A stretch of 64,000 nucleotides of DNA from Rhodobiaceae bacterium (GTDB taxonomy: Bacteria; Pseudomonadota; Alphaproteobacteria; Rhizobiales; Tepidamorphaceae): assembly GCA_020637855.1 (NCBI GenBank), contig JACKJR010000002.1, forward strand, positions 1 through 64,000, in the 5' to 3' direction. The notes under the pieces are model-generated. The model was not told the origin of the DNA, searched no databases, and saw nothing but the letters and a program-made list of their open reading frames with translations. Numbering within the stretch: the stretch's first letter is position 1; every line of letters begins with the position of its first letter. Of the stretch, positions 26,651 through 35,564 are shown one piece after another. A program made the translations under genes and the position numbers.

Positions 26651-27487
26651 TCAATCCGCATGCATCAGCCTGCACTCATTCTCGTCAATGAACATCAGTA
26701 TCCAAAGATCGTCATTGCGGCTGACATGCACGCACCACTTATGCTGATCGTCCGGAATGGCGGCGCGCAAGGCAAACGTCTGGCATTCTCCGCTTCTGTT
26801 TTCCTTAAGTATCCTGCGCCAGACGTCGCTCTCGAGAAATCCGGGAACCGCCTCCGACAGCCAGTCTTCTATGAAATTCTCATCGGTCCCCAGCAGGCTG
26901 GATGCAGCTGAATTGACATAAACGAGCCTGCCGTCTTGCGGGCTGCGGTTGCTGGCGAAAGGGACGACGCCTATCACCGGCCACGCCAGAGCCCGCTGTA
27001 TGCTCAGCGCAAGATTCTCGCGGCTTTGCCTGGGAACATTGACGATGAGCAACTCCTCGGCATTGTCCGGACTTGCCAACGGCATGATCAGCCGTTCCCA
27101 CGAAGCAACTTGCCGCGACAGCGGCGCGGAGTGGACTGCAAGGATCGCCGAACCGTTATCGAGCGCGCGCTGGTAGGTGTGCTCGAAATACCGGAACACG
27201 CCCGAATTCATTTCAGACGTGCATTTGCCGATCATATTGAAGCCCGAGAAGGCTTCGATCTCGACGCCGTACCACAGGTAGTAGAAATCCCCTTCCCCCA
27301 CTTTTCTGACCAGGATCAGTGATCCGTTGTGACGCGAGAGAACAGAAGGATCAAAGTCCTTCAGGGCAGGCTTGGAGCCCTTGGTGCGGAATATCTGCTC
27401 ATACAGGTTGAACCACATCCGCACGGTGGGAGAGCGAATGCTAAAGCGTATGTCGTCGGCATCCACGTAATCCGAGTGGATTACCAT
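26651..27487 (-). CDS. PAS-domain protein
   Basis: 278 residues from the ATG at 27487; a TTG at 27538 would add 17 residues. The N-terminal 140 residues resemble the alphaproteobacterial PAS_5 type (IRSPTVRMWFNLYEQIF, RHNGSLILVRKVG, YYLWYGVEIEAFSG, MPLASPDNAEELLIVNV). The middle has a second possible PAS (RLVYVNSAASSLLG). No kinase, GGDEF or DNA-binding domain follows, so it is probably a sensor partner. A second protein of this type lies at 46,167-46,811. Confidence 0.65.
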   Translation of the reverse strand: MVIHSDYVDADDIRFSIRSPTVRMWFNLYEQIFRTKGSKPALKDFDPSVLSRHNGSLILVRKVGEGDFYYLWYGVEIEAFSGFNMIGKCTSEMNSGVFRYFEHTYQRALDNGSAILAVHSAPLSRQVASWERLIMPLASPDNAEELLIVNVPRQSRENLALSIQRALAWPVIGVVPFASNRSPQDGRLVYVNSAASSLLGTDENFIEDWLSEAVPGFLESDVWRRILKENRSGECQTFALRAAIPDDQHKWCVHVSRNDDLWILMFIDENECRLMHAD

Positions 27488-27829
27488 GGAGGCGAATGCG
27501 GCTGCATCCGCCCGGCCTTTGCTGCCTGATTTGCCCAATCGACTGCCCTGTCAATGATTACGCTACGGGACATACACGAGTCGGGAGCAATGGTCAGGTC
27601 CATACAACTTATGCGCATGAAACGCCTCGCCGTGGCCTGGCGTCTCGAATATTGGCCGCGAAACAGGCACTGGCGCGGCTGATGTCGCAAAAGCCACACT
27701 TGCCGCAATCGGAACACAAAAGGGCGCGTGTCCGATTGACCGCCGCGCGGCGCTGGCATTAATCTTTCATTTACCGACAGGGCGTCGATGATGAAGTCCC
27801 GGCCAGAAGAGTATCTTTGACCGGATTTT
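27488..27829. other. Intergenic region before cobalamin riboswitch
   Basis: About 340 bases between the PAS gene and the riboswitch. Short frames exist on both strands, but their codon use and composition look random and I support none of them. Promoters for the two divergent units must lie here; I could not assign boxes confidently. Confidence 0.4.
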
Positions 27830-28010
27830 TATGACGGCATCATCAAGGGAACAGCGGTAACGCTTACTGATCAAGCGTCAAGCCGCGGCTGCCCCCGCAA
27901 CTGTATGCGGTGAGCCGGCACCACGATTGCCACTGGACCTGGGAACAGGTTCGGGAAGGCGGTGACCGGCAAAGACCCGCGAGCCAGGAGACCGGCCTTG
28001 TCGGCAGTCA
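27830..28010 (+). ncRNA. Cobalamin (adenosylcobalamin) riboswitch
   Basis: Conserved elements appear in order: AAGGGAA (27,845), GCTGCCCCCGCAACTGTA (27,888-27,905), GCCACTGG, GGGAAGGC (27,953-27,960) and the B12 box AGCCAGGAGACCGGCC (27,982-27,997). It lies about 200 bases upstream of a BtuB-type receptor on the same strand. Downstream GC-rich hairpins (for example GGGGC...GCCCC near 28,080-28,100) and a G-rich Shine-Dalgarno just before the start could form the switch platform. Confidence 0.93.
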
Positions 28011-28204
28011 CCCGTTTCACGTGCGGGGTGCGCGTGAGCGAAGAGTGGATGCGTCCCCTCTCCGTTGTGGTGATCCGCCGGGGCTTTGTGTCATGCCCCG
28101 TGCCGGCATGCCACGAATGGCCCCGGCCCGGATCATGACCTTCAAGCCCTGAACTGGAATGCCTGACCGGCTTTTGCCGGCGGAAAACGGCCGGGGGGCT
28201 TGCC

Positions 28205-30160
28205 GTGAACGACACCATCAACACCCGCAACGGGCGGGCCATCAGACATATTGCAGCTTCGGTTGCCGTCATTTCCACAACCTTGGCCGCATCAGGTCCG
28301 GGCGCGCGGGCGCAAGACAGTACGCTGCTTCCCGAGATCATTATCGGTTCAAGCTTTCAGGAAACGAAATCCGACCGTGTTGGCAGCGCGGTCACGGTTG
28401 TTAGCGCGGAGCAGATCGGCAAACAGGGCGCCGTCACTGCTGCCGACGCAATCCGCTCGCTGCCAGGCGTATCCGTGTCACAGGCCGGCCAGTCGGGGTC
28501 TCTGACACAGGTACGCATGCGCGGCGCGGAAGCCAACCACACGCTGGTTCTGATCGACGGCATCGAGGCCAACAGACCCGGCGACGGAGAGTATGATTTC
28601 GGCGGACTTCTTGCCGCAGACATCGAGCGCATCGAGGTCATTCGCGGGCCTCAGTCCGGCATTTACGGTTCCAACGCCCATGCCGGCGTCATCAACATCG
28701 TCACCTATTCAGGCCGTGGTGCGCCGCGCCTCAAGGCGATCGCCGAAGCCGGAACACCCTCCTCCGCCGCTGGTCATCTGAGCGCCGGCGGCCAGAAAGA
28801 TGCTCTTTATGGCGCCATCTCTGTCACCGGATTCACCACCGAAGGTCACAATCCGTCCCGAACGGGAAATGAAAAGGACGGTGCCGACAACGTGACCCTG
28901 ACTGCCAAGGGCGGGGTCGACATTTCCGAGAACTTCGGCATTGCCGCCAATCTGCGCTACGTCGACCGAAGGACCGAAACCGACGGACAGCCAATCGATT
29001 TTCTGGTGGACAGGCCCAACGTCGCCGACCAGCAGGAATTCCATGGCCGGCTGGTCGCAACCGGAAATCTGCTCGACGGCCGCTGGACGCACGAGGGTGG
29101 CCTGATCTTCAGCGACTTCAGAGCCGAGAGCATTGATGCCGATTTCGGCAACACCGGTACGATCGAGGACAGGTTCGACATCTTCTACAAGACGACCATC
29201 CGTCACGACACGCCGGACTTTCTCGGTGCCAGCCATGCGCTGACCGGGTACGTGCGCCACCGCACCGAAACCTACCGCCACACCGATTTCACAACGTTCG
29301 TTACACCGGCCCAACTTGCCGAAAAACAACGCGAAATGCTGTCTTTTGCCCTGGAATATCAGGTCGATCTGCTCGATCACCTGTCGTTGTCAGCAGCGGT
29401 GCGTCACGACATCAACGACGCCTTCGAGGATGCGACCACCTTCCGCCTGGCTGGCTCCTGGCGGCTCGCTCAGCATGCTGCGCGCCTGCACGCCAGCGTC
29501 GGCACGGCGGTGACCAATCCGACGATGATCGAGCAATTCGGTTACGACCCGACCACCTTCGCCGGCAATTCGGCCCTGACGCCTGAATCCTCGACCGGAT
29601 GGGACGTGGGCATCGAGAAATCCTTCGCAGACGGTGCACTTGTGGTCGATGTCACCTATTTCGAAAGCACGCTTGAAGACGAGATCGTCAACGACTTTTC
29701 CGGTTTTCCCGTCGTCACTGTCGACAACGCCACCGGGAAAAGCCACCGCAAAGGTATCGAGGTCAGCGGCGTGTGGACGCCAGTCTCATGGCTCGATCTG
29801 TCTGCGACCTACACATATCTCGATTCCACCGATGCCAATGGCAATCAGGAAGTGCGCAGGCCGCGCCATTCGGGGCGCGTCGACGCAACCGCCCGGTTCC
29901 ACGAGGACCGCGCCCGCGTCACCCTCAGCGCGATCTTCAACGCGGACATGACGGATAATGACTTCTCGACCTTCACGGTCACGTCTCTGCAAGACTATGT
30001 GCTGGTCAACGCCAAGGCGTCCTACCAGATCAGCGATCATGCGGAAGCCTTCGTGCGCGTCGAGAACCTGCTCGATCAGGACTACGAGGAAATCTGGTCC
30101 TATCAGGCCGCCGGCATTTCGGCCTATGCGGGTGTGTCGGTCAAACTCGGCGGAGAATAA
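28205..30160 (+). CDS. btuB: TonB-dependent outer-membrane vitamin B12 receptor (BtuB type)
   Basis: 651 residues from a GTG with a G-rich Shine-Dalgarno. A signal peptide (to about ARAQ, residue 37) precedes a plug domain (GSAVTVVSAEQIGKQGAVTAADAIRSLPGVSV, VRMRGAEANHTLVLIDGIEAN, IERIEVIRGPQSGIYGSNAHAGVINIVT) and a 22-strand barrel. The cobalamin riboswitch immediately upstream identifies the likely substrate. The protein ends VSVKLGGE rather than with the aromatic residue usual for outer-membrane barrels. No ABC transporter genes follow. Confidence 0.9.
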   Translation: MNDTINTRNGRAIRHIAASVAVISTTLAASGPGARAQDSTLLPEIIIGSSFQETKSDRVGSAVTVVSAEQIGKQGAVTAADAIRSLPGVSVSQAGQSGSLTQVRMRGAEANHTLVLIDGIEANRPGDGEYDFGGLLAADIERIEVIRGPQSGIYGSNAHAGVINIVTYSGRGAPRLKAIAEAGTPSSAAGHLSAGGQKDALYGAISVTGFTTEGHNPSRTGNEKDGADNVTLTAKGGVDISENFGIAANLRYVDRRTETDGQPIDFLVDRPNVADQQEFHGRLVATGNLLDGRWTHEGGLIFSDFRAESIDADFGNTGTIEDRFDIFYKTTIRHDTPDFLGASHALTGYVRHRTETYRHTDFTTFVTPAQLAEKQREMLSFALEYQVDLLDHLSLSAAVRHDINDAFEDATTFRLAGSWRLAQHAARLHASVGTAVTNPTMIEQFGYDPTTFAGNSALTPESSTGWDVGIEKSFADGALVVDVTYFESTLEDEIVNDFSGFPVVTVDNATGKSHRKGIEVSGVWTPVSWLDLSATYTYLDSTDANGNQEVRRPRHSGRVDATARFHEDRARVTLSAIFNADMTDNDFSTFTVTSLQDYVLVNAKASYQISDHAEAFVRVENLLDQDYEEIWSYQAAGISAYAGVSVKLGGE

Positions 30161-30197
30161 CCAAACATTCGCCTCTCCGCTTCCCGCCCCTTCGCAT

Positions 30198-30228
30198 CGC
30201 GGCGGCACGCCGATATAGTGCCGCCGCG
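30198..30228 (+). terminator. Strong stem-loop between btuB and nadK
   Basis: CGCGGCGGCAC (30,198-30,208) and GTGCCGCCGCG (30,218-30,228) form an eleven-pair perfect stem with a nine-base loop. No T tract follows, so it may stall or protect RNA rather than act as a standard terminator. Confidence 0.6.
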
Positions 30229-30265
30229 AACCAGAGGCAGCAGGGATCATCGGGAGCCGGAAAAG

Positions 30266-31060
30266 GTGGCCGCACAAACATCGCAGCATTCCTCCGGCCG
30301 CCGGTCGATCACGCTGATCGCCAGCGACTCCGAGGAAGCGCAGGAAGCACGAGAGCGGCTTCTGGCACGCTACCCGACAGTCGAGCCGGACGAAGCCGAT
30401 GTCGTCGTGGCCCTCGGCGGCGACGGCCTCATGCTGCAGTGCCTGCACAGGTTCATGAACACCGGAAAACCGATCTATGGCATGAACCGCGGCTCGGTCG
30501 GTTTCCTCATGAACGAGTACAGCGAAGATGATCTGCCTGAGCGTCTTTCCGCCGCGCAAACCGCATTGATCCGGCCGTTGCGCATGCATGCCACTGCCGC
30601 GGACGGCAGCCAGCACGAAGCACTCGCCGTCAATGAAGTCTCGATGCTGCGGCAGTCCTATCAGGCCGCAAAATTCCGCATCTCCATTGATGGCAAGATG
30701 CGTCTGGAAGAGTTGATTTGCGATGGCGTACTGGTTGCAACACCTGCCGGATCGACCGCCTATAATCTGTCCGCCCATGGGCCGATCATTCCGATCGAAG
30801 CTCCTTTGCTTGCGTTGACGCCGATTTCACCCTTCCGCCCGCGCCGTTGGCGCGGCGCGTTGTTGCCCAGTAAGGCGCGCATCACAATCGAGGTGCTGGA
30901 AGCAGAAAAGCGCCCGGTTTCCGCGGTCGCCGACCACCAGGAATTCCGCAATGTGACACGGATCGATGTCGCAGAAGATCAGAGCGCCTCGGCGCTCATG
31001 CTGTTCGATCGCGGACACAGCCTTGATGAACGCATACTGGCCGAACAGTTCGGTTACTGA
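30266..31060 (+). CDS. nadK: NAD kinase
   Basis: 264 residues from the GTG at 30266 (GGGAG upstream); upstream in-frame codons overlap the btuB hairpin and look non-coding. Phosphorylates NAD+ to NADP+. Motifs are [15 protein letters not shown] (GGDG nucleotide site), [25 protein letters not shown] and [22 protein letters not shown] (substrate loop). Length and tail are usual for rhizobial NadK. Confidence 0.95.
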   Translation: MAAQTSQHSSGRRSITLIASDSEEAQEARERLLARYPTVEPDEADVVVALGGDGLMLQCLHRFMNTGKPIYGMNRGSVGFLMNEYSEDDLPERLSAAQTALIRPLRMHATAADGSQHEALAVNEVSMLRQSYQAAKFRISIDGKMRLEELICDGVLVATPAGSTAYNLSAHGPIIPIEAPLLALTPISPFRPRRWRGALLPSKARITIEVLEAEKRPVSAVADHQEFRNVTRIDVAEDQSASALMLFDRGHSLDERILAEQFGY

Positions 31061-31232
31061 CTCCGAATGCTCAAACTAAGGGCAAACACTTAGAAATTTC
31101 GCCCGTTTCCAGTAACTACGTCACATTCGTGCAAACCGTTTGTTCACCTGATGCCGCTACCATCTCAATTACGAGTGTGCCGTGGCATCACGGCGCGGAA
31201 TGGTTTGCGTTGAAAGTTACACCGGTCGGCAT

Positions 31233-31922
31233 ATGGAAAAAATCGATTTCAGCCGCGTTTCGGTGTTGATCATCGATGACAACATGCACATGCGCAAAAT
31301 CGTGCGCACCTTGCTGATGGCTTTCGGCATACGCCAGGTTCAGGAGGCCGAGGACGGCGCCACCGGCCTTGAACTTTTCGAGCAGATGAACCCGGACATC
31401 ATCATCACCGACTGGGTGATGCCGATCATCGACGGGCTCGAAATGGTGCAAATGATCCGCCGCCCCGATTCCAGCATCAATCCTTTCGTGCCGATCATCA
31501 TGCTGACCGGACACGCGGAAAAGAAGCGCGTGATCCAGGCCCGCGATGCCGGCGTGCACGAGTTCCTGTGCAAGCCCATCTCTGCGCGCGCGCTCTATCT
31601 CAGGCTTTACAGTGTCATTGCCCACCCGCGCCCCTTCGTGAAGACAACAACCTATTTCGGCCCGGACCGCCGCCGTTTCTCGAACCCGCTCTACAAGGGT
31701 TCGGAGCGCCGCGAAAAGAGCGCCATTCTCGACTTCACCCAAGGCAGCGAAGAAGCCGACACCAACCAGATCGACTTCGATGCAATCGATGCGGAGCCGG
31801 CAGATACCAATCAGATCGATTTCGATTCGATCGATGCTGAACCGGCGGACACAAATCAGATCGACTTCGACGCAATCGATGCCGGAGAAGAAGAAGAAAC
31901 CGGGGAGCGCGTGGCTGTATGA
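31233..31922 (+). CDS. CheY-like response regulator with a C-terminal tandem peptide repeat
   Basis: 229 residues from the ATG at 31233. Receiver domain: VLIIDDN (acidic pocket), IIITDWVMPIIDG with phospho-acceptor Asp near residue 60, MLTGHAEKK and LCKPIS with Lys near 110. After a basic linker (TYFGPDRRRFSNPLYKGSERREKS) comes an exact-length tandem array: DTNQIDFDAIDAEPA twice, then a third copy, residues 176-220. No output domain is present. The stop overlaps the Hpt gene by four bases, making a likely phosphorelay pair. The repeat role is unknown. Confidence 0.9.
   Translation: MEKIDFSRVSVLIIDDNMHMRKIVRTLLMAFGIRQVQEAEDGATGLELFEQMNPDIIITDWVMPIIDGLEMVQMIRRPDSSINPFVPIIMLTGHAEKKRVIQARDAGVHEFLCKPISARALYLRLYSVIAHPRPFVKTTTYFGPDRRRFSNPLYKGSERREKSAILDFTQGSEEADTNQIDFDAIDAEPADTNQIDFDSIDAEPADTNQIDFDAIDAGEEEETGERVAV
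31758..31892 (+). repeat. Three 45-base tandem repeats inside the response-regulator gene
   Basis: Units at 31,758-31,802, 31,803-31,847 and 31,848-31,892 each encode DTNQIDFD[AS]IDAxxx. They differ mainly at third codon positions, so the peptide is conserved by selection rather than by recent duplication alone. Confidence 0.9.
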
Positions 31923-32488
31923 GCGACGAGCAGAAAAACGAGCCAGAAGAAGAGCTCGAGGTTGTCCACCCGCCCAAGAACCTGAAACATCTGGTGTTTC
32001 AGGCCTCCGGCGGTGGCTCCTCACAGATCGATCTGGAAGCAATCGAGCGTGCCGAACACGCAATGGAAAAGCTTTCGGTCTCCTTCAACATGTGGATGGA
32101 AGACGAGATCGACACGCTTCGCAAGGCTCACGACGGCACCAAGAAGGGCGACATGGCAGGCGAAAGCCGTCAGGCCCTGTTCCGGGCAGCCCATGACATA
32201 CGCGGCGAAGCCGGAACCCTCGGGTTTCCGCTGGTCGGCCAGGCCGCGGGAAGTCTGGCAGATCTTCTATGTATGCTGCCGGAAGATGCCAGCATTCCCG
32301 AAGCTCTGATCGATGGCCATGTACAGGCGATCTGCGCCATGCTGCGGGAAAACGCCTCGGGAGACGACAACAAGACTGCCGTCGACCTGGTCAACTGCCT
32401 GCGCGAAGCGGCAACCAGGCTTCTTGAAGCTGAAGGTGCTCTTGACGACCAGGAAACAGAAGAGCCCGAAGAGAGCAACGCCGCCTGA
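31919..32488 (+). CDS. Hpt (histidine phosphotransfer) domain protein
   Basis: 189 residues. The phospho-accepting His lies in FRAAHDIRGEAGTLGFP (about residue 92), the Hpt signature. The N-terminal acidic region contains SSQIDLEAIERAE (residues 34-46), close in sequence to the NQIDFDAIDAE repeats of the response regulator just upstream. The acidic C-terminus (DDQETEEPEES) may be disordered. It overlaps the regulator gene by four bases. The cognate kinase is not in the window. Confidence 0.88.
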   Translation: MSDEQKNEPEEELEVVHPPKNLKHLVFQASGGGSSQIDLEAIERAEHAMEKLSVSFNMWMEDEIDTLRKAHDGTKKGDMAGESRQALFRAAHDIRGEAGTLGFPLVGQAAGSLADLLCMLPEDASIPEALIDGHVQAICAMLRENASGDDNKTAVDLVNCLREAATRLLEAEGALDDQETEEPEESNAA

Positions 32489-32527
32489 GCCGGCTCCTCT
32501 TTCCTGCGCTTCCCTGATCTGACCTGA

Positions 32528-33670
32528 TCACGCCGCCCGGAAGTATCCGCCGGTTCGAGAGCGCACTTCCTCGCGCGCCTCATCGGCGGCAAGCCGGGTC
32601 AACAGCGCGTAAAAAGCGTCCACTTCGCCGCCGCAGACCGTCTCGTAGCGCGTCAGAACGCGTTCGACCATGCGCCGCCCCGCGGTAATCTGTTCGCGCT
32701 CGGTGTCGATGGGCGCCATGTCGAAAAGAACATCTAGCGCGGCCCACAAGGCGCCTGCTCCATCGGCTGGAAGCTTTGTCTTGCGATAAACCGAGCGGAA
32801 GCCATCGCCTGTGCGGTCACCAAGGAGCCCCTGTACGCGTTTCAGCGGCACGCCGCTCAACTCCGACATGGCTGCCTCGAAGAACGGCAAGTGACCGCGC
32901 ACAAGCGCCCGTAACATCAACGTGACGGTCAGTCCCTTCTCCGCATGAAGTGCCGATACGATCTGGCCAACCGTTTCCGGCGTCGTGTCATTGGCAACCT
33001 CCAGCGTCGCGCGCTCTTGCACATCGCTCATCAGCCTGGCCGTGCGTTCGGAATTGAGCCAGCCCTTTTCGGCGATCATGGTGCTCAGGGCTTCGGACAA
33101 ACCACCAACCAGACGATGGCGCAGCATCGGCGAAAGATCATCGCGCGCCAGAAGAGCACTGCGCAGCCGGGCATCCTCGCGATGGCGCTCGACCATGCGC
33201 GCCAATGAGGAACGCGCAACCTTGGCGCCGGAATTCGCAAGCATCGTCAGGCAGCACGGTACGCCCCCGATCTCGGCAATCGCAGCCGCCAGAGGCACAC
33301 TGATTTCCCTTCGCCTTGCAATGGCGACGCGATGGCCCTCCTCGCCGGCTCCGCACATGTCGACCAGCCAGCCTTCGCTTAGAGCCGGACTGTTCGTCAG
33401 TACCGGGGCAGCGACATCGCAAATATCCTCGCAAAGCGCATGCAGGATCATCTGCGGGGCATGAATGCTGTCTGCCAGGGCTTCCGCGAGTGCCTTGCGC
33501 ACCCTCGCCGCGGGATCATCCAGCACGGCAAGCATCGCCGAAATCACTTGCTGGCGCTTGTCAGCGTCGAGCTCCTGCTCAAGGAAAAGCCGCGCCAGAG
33601 CGCCCACGACCTCGGCGCGCTCGGTGGCCGTTCCCTGCTCCAGACGTGAAAGAAACCGGCGCACATACAT
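32528..33670 (-). CDS. DUF2336 protein
   Basis: 380 residues from the ATG at 33670 (MYVRRFLSRLEQG). Helical repeat-like protein of the DUF2336 family, common in alphaproteobacteria and often near sensory or envelope genes. Recurrent pieces such as DPAARVRKALAEAL, VPLAAAIAEIGGVP and HLPFFEAAMSELSGVP resemble HEAT-type repeats. No enzymatic residues visible. It converges with the Hpt gene. Confidence 0.8.
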   Translation of the reverse strand: MYVRRFLSRLEQGTATERAEVVGALARLFLEQELDADKRQQVISAMLAVLDDPAARVRKALAEALADSIHAPQMILHALCEDICDVAAPVLTNSPALSEGWLVDMCGAGEEGHRVAIARRREISVPLAAAIAEIGGVPCCLTMLANSGAKVARSSLARMVERHREDARLRSALLARDDLSPMLRHRLVGGLSEALSTMIAEKGWLNSERTARLMSDVQERATLEVANDTTPETVGQIVSALHAEKGLTVTLMLRALVRGHLPFFEAAMSELSGVPLKRVQGLLGDRTGDGFRSVYRKTKLPADGAGALWAALDVLFDMAPIDTEREQITAGRRMVERVLTRYETVCGGEVDAFYALLTRLAADEAREEVRSRTGGYFRAA

Positions 33671-33811
33671 GAGGTTACCGCACTCACCCTTGATACTGAC
33701 TGCCGGATACGACCCGGCCACTGGCGGCAATTGTGCGGTTCAAGCCCTTAAGGAAAGGTTCACCATAAATTCCTTTTCCCGGCAAAGACCTGGAACCGGG
33801 AAAATCACCCC

Positions 33812-34933
33812 TCAGGCGCTGTTGCCCAGACCGAAGAAGGAGGCGATACCCCGGAAGAAAGATCCAAGCCCGGTGCTGCTCGCAGGCGGATTTGCAACAC
33901 GGCCGCTGTCGGAAACCCGCGTCTGCACCGCAGACGTCCGGCTCGCAGGAGGCGAAATTTCAATCGCCGCCGCATCCCTTACGCCCCGCATCGAAAACCG
34001 CCGCACGGACGCGGGCCTGCTCACGGATTCAACGGATGCGATTTCGCTTGCGGTACTGGCTTTGCTGCTGGATGAAACCGGCGTGGCGACGACAGGAGCC
34101 GTTTTGGCACCGGGCGTCGTGAACAGCGACATCGTCTGCAGACCGCTGCGCGCGGAAGGCCCGAGGGCGCTCTGGTTGGCAGGCTGAAACAACCCGCGAA
34201 ACATCTGTCCGTTTTCGGAAGCTGCGGGAGCAGACACGGCAACGATCGGCTGTGCCACCTTCGGAACATTGAATATGCGCGGGCTTGAAGCGCCGGCATA
34301 AGGTGCAACGGTCGGCGTTGCGGTATGCTCGTGTTTCGCCACCAGATTGTCATAGACATCCGAGACGCTGCGCGCGGCTCCGCGCTTGTAGAAAATCGAT
34401 CTGTTGGCGCGTGCGGCCGCGGGAAAATGCGAAGCCGCCTTTTCGTCGGGGCTCGTTTCGGCGAGTTCGATCATCCTCGCCGCGCCACCGGCCCCGAGGA
34501 AGTGCGCAATATAAAGTTCGCCCTCGCTCGGATCGCGCCCGATCGCATTGCGCAGATAGTCGGCATTGTCTTCGGTAAAGGCACCCGCCATCAGCGCGGA
34601 AACCTCCGGATCCTTGCGCAGCCCCATGATATGGCTGCGCATTTCGGGGTCTGAAACCCGAAATTTTCCACGTCCGGCGGGTTCGATAGCCGCAGCTTCC
34701 GCATCCAGCCCGAATCGCTCGCCATTTTCACGAACGACACCGAGCCAGGTTGAATCGATGAACTGGAAAAGGCCCGTAGCGCTTGAACTGCGAGCCTTGG
34801 CGGCAGGGTTGAAAGCGCTTTCGCGCGCAGCCGTTTTCAGCAGGTAATCAAAACCGATACCTGTGCGCTCGCTTGCGGTTGCAAGCGCCGACATAACCTT
34901 GTCCGTAAGTGTTTGCTGAGCAGCAACCTTCAT
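33812..34933 (-). CDS. Lytic transglycosylase (SLT domain)
   Basis: 373 residues from the ATG at 34933; upstream codons lack a clear signal or family match. The catalytic region is FDYLLKTAARESAFNPAAKARSSSATGLFQFIDSTWL (residues about 29-65), with the catalytic Glu in ARESAF, and GELYIAHFLGAGGAARMI. The second half is a low-complexity Ser/Ala/Pro tail. No signal peptide is obvious, so export, if any, uses another route (for example with a flagellar or secretion assembly). Cleaves peptidoglycan glycan strands. Confidence 0.82.
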   Translation of the reverse strand: MKVAAQQTLTDKVMSALATASERTGIGFDYLLKTAARESAFNPAAKARSSSATGLFQFIDSTWLGVVRENGERFGLDAEAAAIEPAGRGKFRVSDPEMRSHIMGLRKDPEVSALMAGAFTEDNADYLRNAIGRDPSEGELYIAHFLGAGGAARMIELAETSPDEKAASHFPAAARANRSIFYKRGAARSVSDVYDNLVAKHEHTATPTVAPYAGASSPRIFNVPKVAQPIVAVSAPAASENGQMFRGLFQPANQSALGPSARSGLQTMSLFTTPGAKTAPVVATPVSSSSKASTASEIASVESVSRPASVRRFSMRGVRDAAAIEISPPASRTSAVQTRVSDSGRVANPPASSTGLGSFFRGIASFFGLGNSA

Positions 34934-35096
34934 GCCGATGGGGGTCCTGGCCCTGAAGCTTTCCGTGCGCCCAATGACGATATTCCGGCTTCTTCCGGCA
35001 ACGGGCATTCGCACACTTTGCAGCTTGGCCAGTTATGGTAAACGAATGGTTAACAAAAGCGTCACGTACGCAGTCACCCAAGGGAGGCGGCAGGCC

Positions 35097-35555
35097 ATGA
35101 TCGGAATGTATTTCGAGGAATTCGAAGTCGGCACGACGATTCATCACAAGCTGCGCCGCACGGTGACGGAGATGGACAACACCATGTTCTCCTGTCTCAC
35201 CCACAACCCGCAGCCGCTGCACATCGACCACGACTTCTCATCGAAGACCGAGTGGGGGCAGCCGCTGATGAATTCGCTGTTCACGCTTGGCCTGATGATC
35301 GGAATTTCGGTCAACGACACGACGTTCGGCACGACCATTGCCAATCTCGGCATGACCGATGTGCGCTTCCCCGCCCCGCTGTTTCACGGCGATACGATCA
35401 ACGTCGAAACCGAAATCAAGGACAAGCGGCAGTCGAAGTCGCGTCCTGATGCCGGCATCGTCACCTTCGAGCACCGCGCCTATAAACAGACCGGCGAACT
35501 GGTCGCTATCTGTCAGCGCCAGGCATTCATGCGCTGCAAGCCGGCTGACTCCTGA
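35097..35555 (+). CDS. MaoC-like hot-dog dehydratase
   Basis: 152 residues from the ATG at 35097 (GGGAGG upstream). Single hot-dog fold of the MaoC family: PLHIDHDFSSKTEWGQPLMNSLFTLGLMIG is the R-hydratase catalytic stretch (His, Asp). It is too short to be the double-domain mesaconyl-CoA hydratase. It sits nine bases before a CoA ester lyase of the malyl-CoA type, so an acyl-CoA substrate is likely. Confidence 0.85.
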   Translation: MIGMYFEEFEVGTTIHHKLRRTVTEMDNTMFSCLTHNPQPLHIDHDFSSKTEWGQPLMNSLFTLGLMIGISVNDTTFGTTIANLGMTDVRFPAPLFHGDTINVETEIKDKRQSKSRPDAGIVTFEHRAYKQTGELVAICQRQAFMRCKPADS

Positions 35556-35564
35556 GGACAACCA

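Noticed and set aside
27496..27762. Plus-strand open frame of 88 residues upstream of the riboswitch
   Set aside because: Codon pattern looks random, it has no family match and it overlaps the start of the minus-strand PAS gene.
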